NCBI GenBank assembly: GCA_030613025.1
Contig: JAUWMT010000005.1
Coordinates: forward strand, 20,584-84,583
Reading direction: 5' to 3'
DNA: 64,000 bases
Source: Candidatus Cloacimonadota bacterium
GTDB taxonomy: Bacteria > Cloacimonadota > Cloacimonadia > JGIOTU-2
Positions 61,924 through 64,000 of this stretch are shown piece by piece. The notes below the pieces were generated by a model. It had not been told where the DNA came from. It did not search any database and saw only the letters and a list, made by a program, of their open reading frames with translations. Position 1 is the first letter of the stretch; the number at the start of each line of letters is the position of its first letter. Position numbers and translations under genes: made by a program.

Positions 61924-61999
61924 TGGAGCCACCAGAGGGATTTGAACCCCCGACCAGAGGTTTACAAAACCCCTGCTCTACCCCTGAGCTATGGTGGCT
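61924..61999 (-). tRNA. tRNA-Thr(TGT), CCA encoded
   Basis: RC: agccaccatagctcaggggtagagcaggggttTGTaaacctctggtcgggggttcaaatccctctggtggctcca. Confidence 0.95.
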
Positions 62000-62162
62000 A
62001 CTATATTTAACACACACTTATACCACTTATATAGTTAGAAAATACAGATTGCCGAAATGACGAAAATACTGTCAAATTTTTTATACATTTTATATAATTT
62101 TATATGAATTAAATAACTTAGTAATAATCTCATAAATGAAAAAAAATAAGTGAAAAATTATT

Positions 62163-63584
62163 TTATGATTTCATACGCCAGAATGTGCCTTCTGCATTAT
62201 CGCGAACTTCTACTCCCATTCCACTCAATTTGTGTCTTATTTCATCAGATTTAGCCCAATTTTTACTCTTCCGGGCTTCATCACGCTCCTTGATAAGATG
62301 CTCCACAAGTTTTACATCAACCTTCTGCTGGGCTTCTTCCTCAAGAATCTGTTCTGCTTTATCAAGCTGCAAACCAAAAATCCTATCAAAATCGAGCACG
62401 AGTTCGTACTTTTCCTTATTGCCGATTTCATTAGAGCGAAGCATCTGCCACATCACTGCAAGAGCTTCCGGCATATTCAGGTCGTTATTGATTTTCTCTT
62501 GGAATTCCTGTATAACCTTCTCAACATATTCTGGATTTGGTTTACTTTCATCTCGATTTTTCTTTATCTCAATAATAATATTTACCAAACGATTATATGC
62601 ATATTTTGCAGTTTCGATTGCCTCGTCGCTGAAGGTCAAGGGCTGTCTGTAATGCGCGCCAAGACAGAAATATCTATACACCATCGGTGGATAACCCATT
62701 TCTTCGAGTTTAGTCAAGGTTAGAAAATCACCTTTGGATTTGCTCATTTTCTCTTCATTCATAATGAGAAATTCCGCATGAAGCCAGTAATTGACACTTT
62801 TTTTCCCGGTTGCCGCTTCACTTTGCGCGATCTCGTTTGTATGATGAACAGGAATATGGTCGATGCCGCCACAGTGAATATCAAAACTATCGCCAAGATA
62901 GCACATGGAAATTGCCGAGCATTCAATATGCCAGCCCGGATAACCCCTACCCCACGGGCTGTCCCACTTCATTTCTTGATCATCGAACTTGGATTTGGTG
63001 AACCAAAGTACAAAATCGAGCGGGTTCTTTTTTGCAGAATCAATCTTAATACGCGCACCGGGCTTTAGACTTTTGACATCCAACCGGGCAAGTTTGCCGT
63101 AATTTTTGAATTTCGAAATGTCAAAATACACATTGCCATCTGCAATATATGTGAAGCCCTTATCTTCTAATCTTTTAATAAGATCGATCATCTGCCGAAT
63201 ATGCGCTGTCGCCTTTACATGATGATCCGGCGGTATAATATTGAGCTGTTTGAGATCCTTTTCAAATGCCTTTGTATAATAATCAGCAATTTCCCAAACA
63301 TCCTTGCCTTCCTTTTTTGCTTCCTTGACCATCTTATCCTCTCCAGTATCAGCATCGGATGTAAGATGTCCAATATCAGTAATATTCATCACATGGATGA
63401 CTTTGTAACCATCAAATATGAGCACTCGTTTGAGAACATCCTCAAAAATATAGGTGCGAAGGTTTCCAATATGTGCATAGTTATAAACAGTGAGTCCGCA
63501 AGTATAAAGCCCGACTTCATCTTTTTTGATGGGTACGAAATCTTCTTTTTCGCGAGTAAACGTATTATATAATTTCAGACTCAT
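62163..63584 (-). CDS. cysS: cysteinyl-tRNA synthetase
   Basis: DEVGLYTCGLTVYNYAHIGNLRTYIFEDVLKRVL, HVMNITDIGHLTSDAD, GWHIECSAIS, DIHCGGIDHIPVHHTNEIAQSEA, KMSKSKGDFLTL. Confidence 0.98.
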   Translation of the reverse strand: MSLKLYNTFTREKEDFVPIKKDEVGLYTCGLTVYNYAHIGNLRTYIFEDVLKRVLIFDGYKVIHVMNITDIGHLTSDADTGEDKMVKEAKKEGKDVWEIADYYTKAFEKDLKQLNIIPPDHHVKATAHIRQMIDLIKRLEDKGFTYIADGNVYFDISKFKNYGKLARLDVKSLKPGARIKIDSAKKNPLDFVLWFTKSKFDDQEMKWDSPWGRGYPGWHIECSAISMCYLGDSFDIHCGGIDHIPVHHTNEIAQSEAATGKKSVNYWLHAEFLIMNEEKMSKSKGDFLTLTKLEEMGYPPMVYRYFCLGAHYRQPLTFSDEAIETAKYAYNRLVNIIIEIKKNRDESKPNPEYVEKVIQEFQEKINNDLNMPEALAVMWQMLRSNEIGNKEKYELVLDFDRIFGLQLDKAEQILEEEAQQKVDVKLVEHLIKERDEARKSKNWAKSDEIRHKLSGMGVEVRDNAEGTFWRMKS

Positions 63585-63806
63585 ACTGTTCCTTTCTTCG
63601 GTTCATTTTAAATTTTAATCGAGTCGATATTATTGAAATAAAAGAATCTGAATTTCCAATATCCAACACGGAATAACCAATATCCATTTAACTTCTGTCT
63701 CTCTCAACACTTTTAAAGCTACTTTCAATTTAGGAATAAAATCCGCTTTTTATTCAACACTTTGTACCTATCCGTAATTGGGAGCAGGTGATGTTCCGCT
63801 TGTGTT

Positions 63807-63862
63807 GGTTACCAAGCCAGTCTTCATTCCATTACACCTTGATAAACAGGGGGTTGGTAACC
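63807..63862. repeat. inverted repeat GGTTACCAA..TTGGTAACC
   Basis: Perfect 9-bp arms with a 38-nt loop. Confidence 0.45.
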
Positions 63863-63932
63863 AGAATCTAGTGATAAGTCAATGGTTAAATGACGTAAAT
63901 TGAATTTTAACAAAGTTTGAAACCTCATCCTA

Positions 63933-63955
63933 ACCTTCTCCTATCTGAGGAGAAG
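63933..63955. repeat. intergenic hairpin CCTTCTCCT-atctg-AGGAGAAGG
   Basis: Perfect 9-bp stem in acctcatcctaaccttctcctatctgaggagaaggc. Confidence 0.5.
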
Positions 63956-64000
63956 GCAATATAAGGAATGTCAAAATTCAATTACCATTTCCAATCGAAG

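Noticed and set aside
1-64000. rRNA genes or CRISPR arrays
   Set aside because: No 16S/23S/5S signature or regularly spaced repeat array noticed on either strand.

Overview
AT-rich bacterial chromosomal window. FlgD-like C-terminal sorting domains suggest an FCB-type lineage such as Cloacimonadota; this is inference only. Three zones are visible. (1) About 1-10.9 kb (+): DNA-repair/SOS neighbourhood with an EndoQ-like PHP domain fused to a UvrD-type helicase (truncated by the window edge), a zinc-ribbon protein, YggS, UmuD, UmuC and a SRAP/YedK protein. It is interrupted by a frameshifted beta-helix surface-protein cassette flanked by two diverged copies of the zinc-ribbon gene's 3' end. It is followed by a REP-associated HUH (RAYT) transposase with flanking palindromic repeats and an A9 frameshift. 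(2) About 11-30.4 kb: mixed housekeeping and accessory genes, including a DUF512 radical SAM protein, class V aminotransferase, M20 peptidase, envelope and surface proteins, clostripain-like peptidase, C39-like peptidase, an AbiEi/AbiEii module, an orphan HExxH protein, MGMT, IspG and a Ppx/GppA protein. (3) About 30.7-63.6 kb (-): a nearly uninterrupted ribosomal/RNA polymerase super-operon (tRNA-Thr-Tyr-Gly-Thr-tuf-rpmG-tRNA-Trp-secE-nusG-rplKAJL-rpoBC-rpsLG-fusA-S10-spc-alpha to rplQ) preceded by cysS. No rRNA or CRISPR array was seen. The best leads are the zinc-ribbon 3'-end duplication around the beta-helix cassette, the RAYT/REP unit with the A9 frameshift, the EndoQ-UvrD fusion in an SOS-type neighbourhood, the in-frame stop in the C39-like gene, and the AbiE/HExxH accessory island. 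No system can be claimed as new from sequence reading alone.
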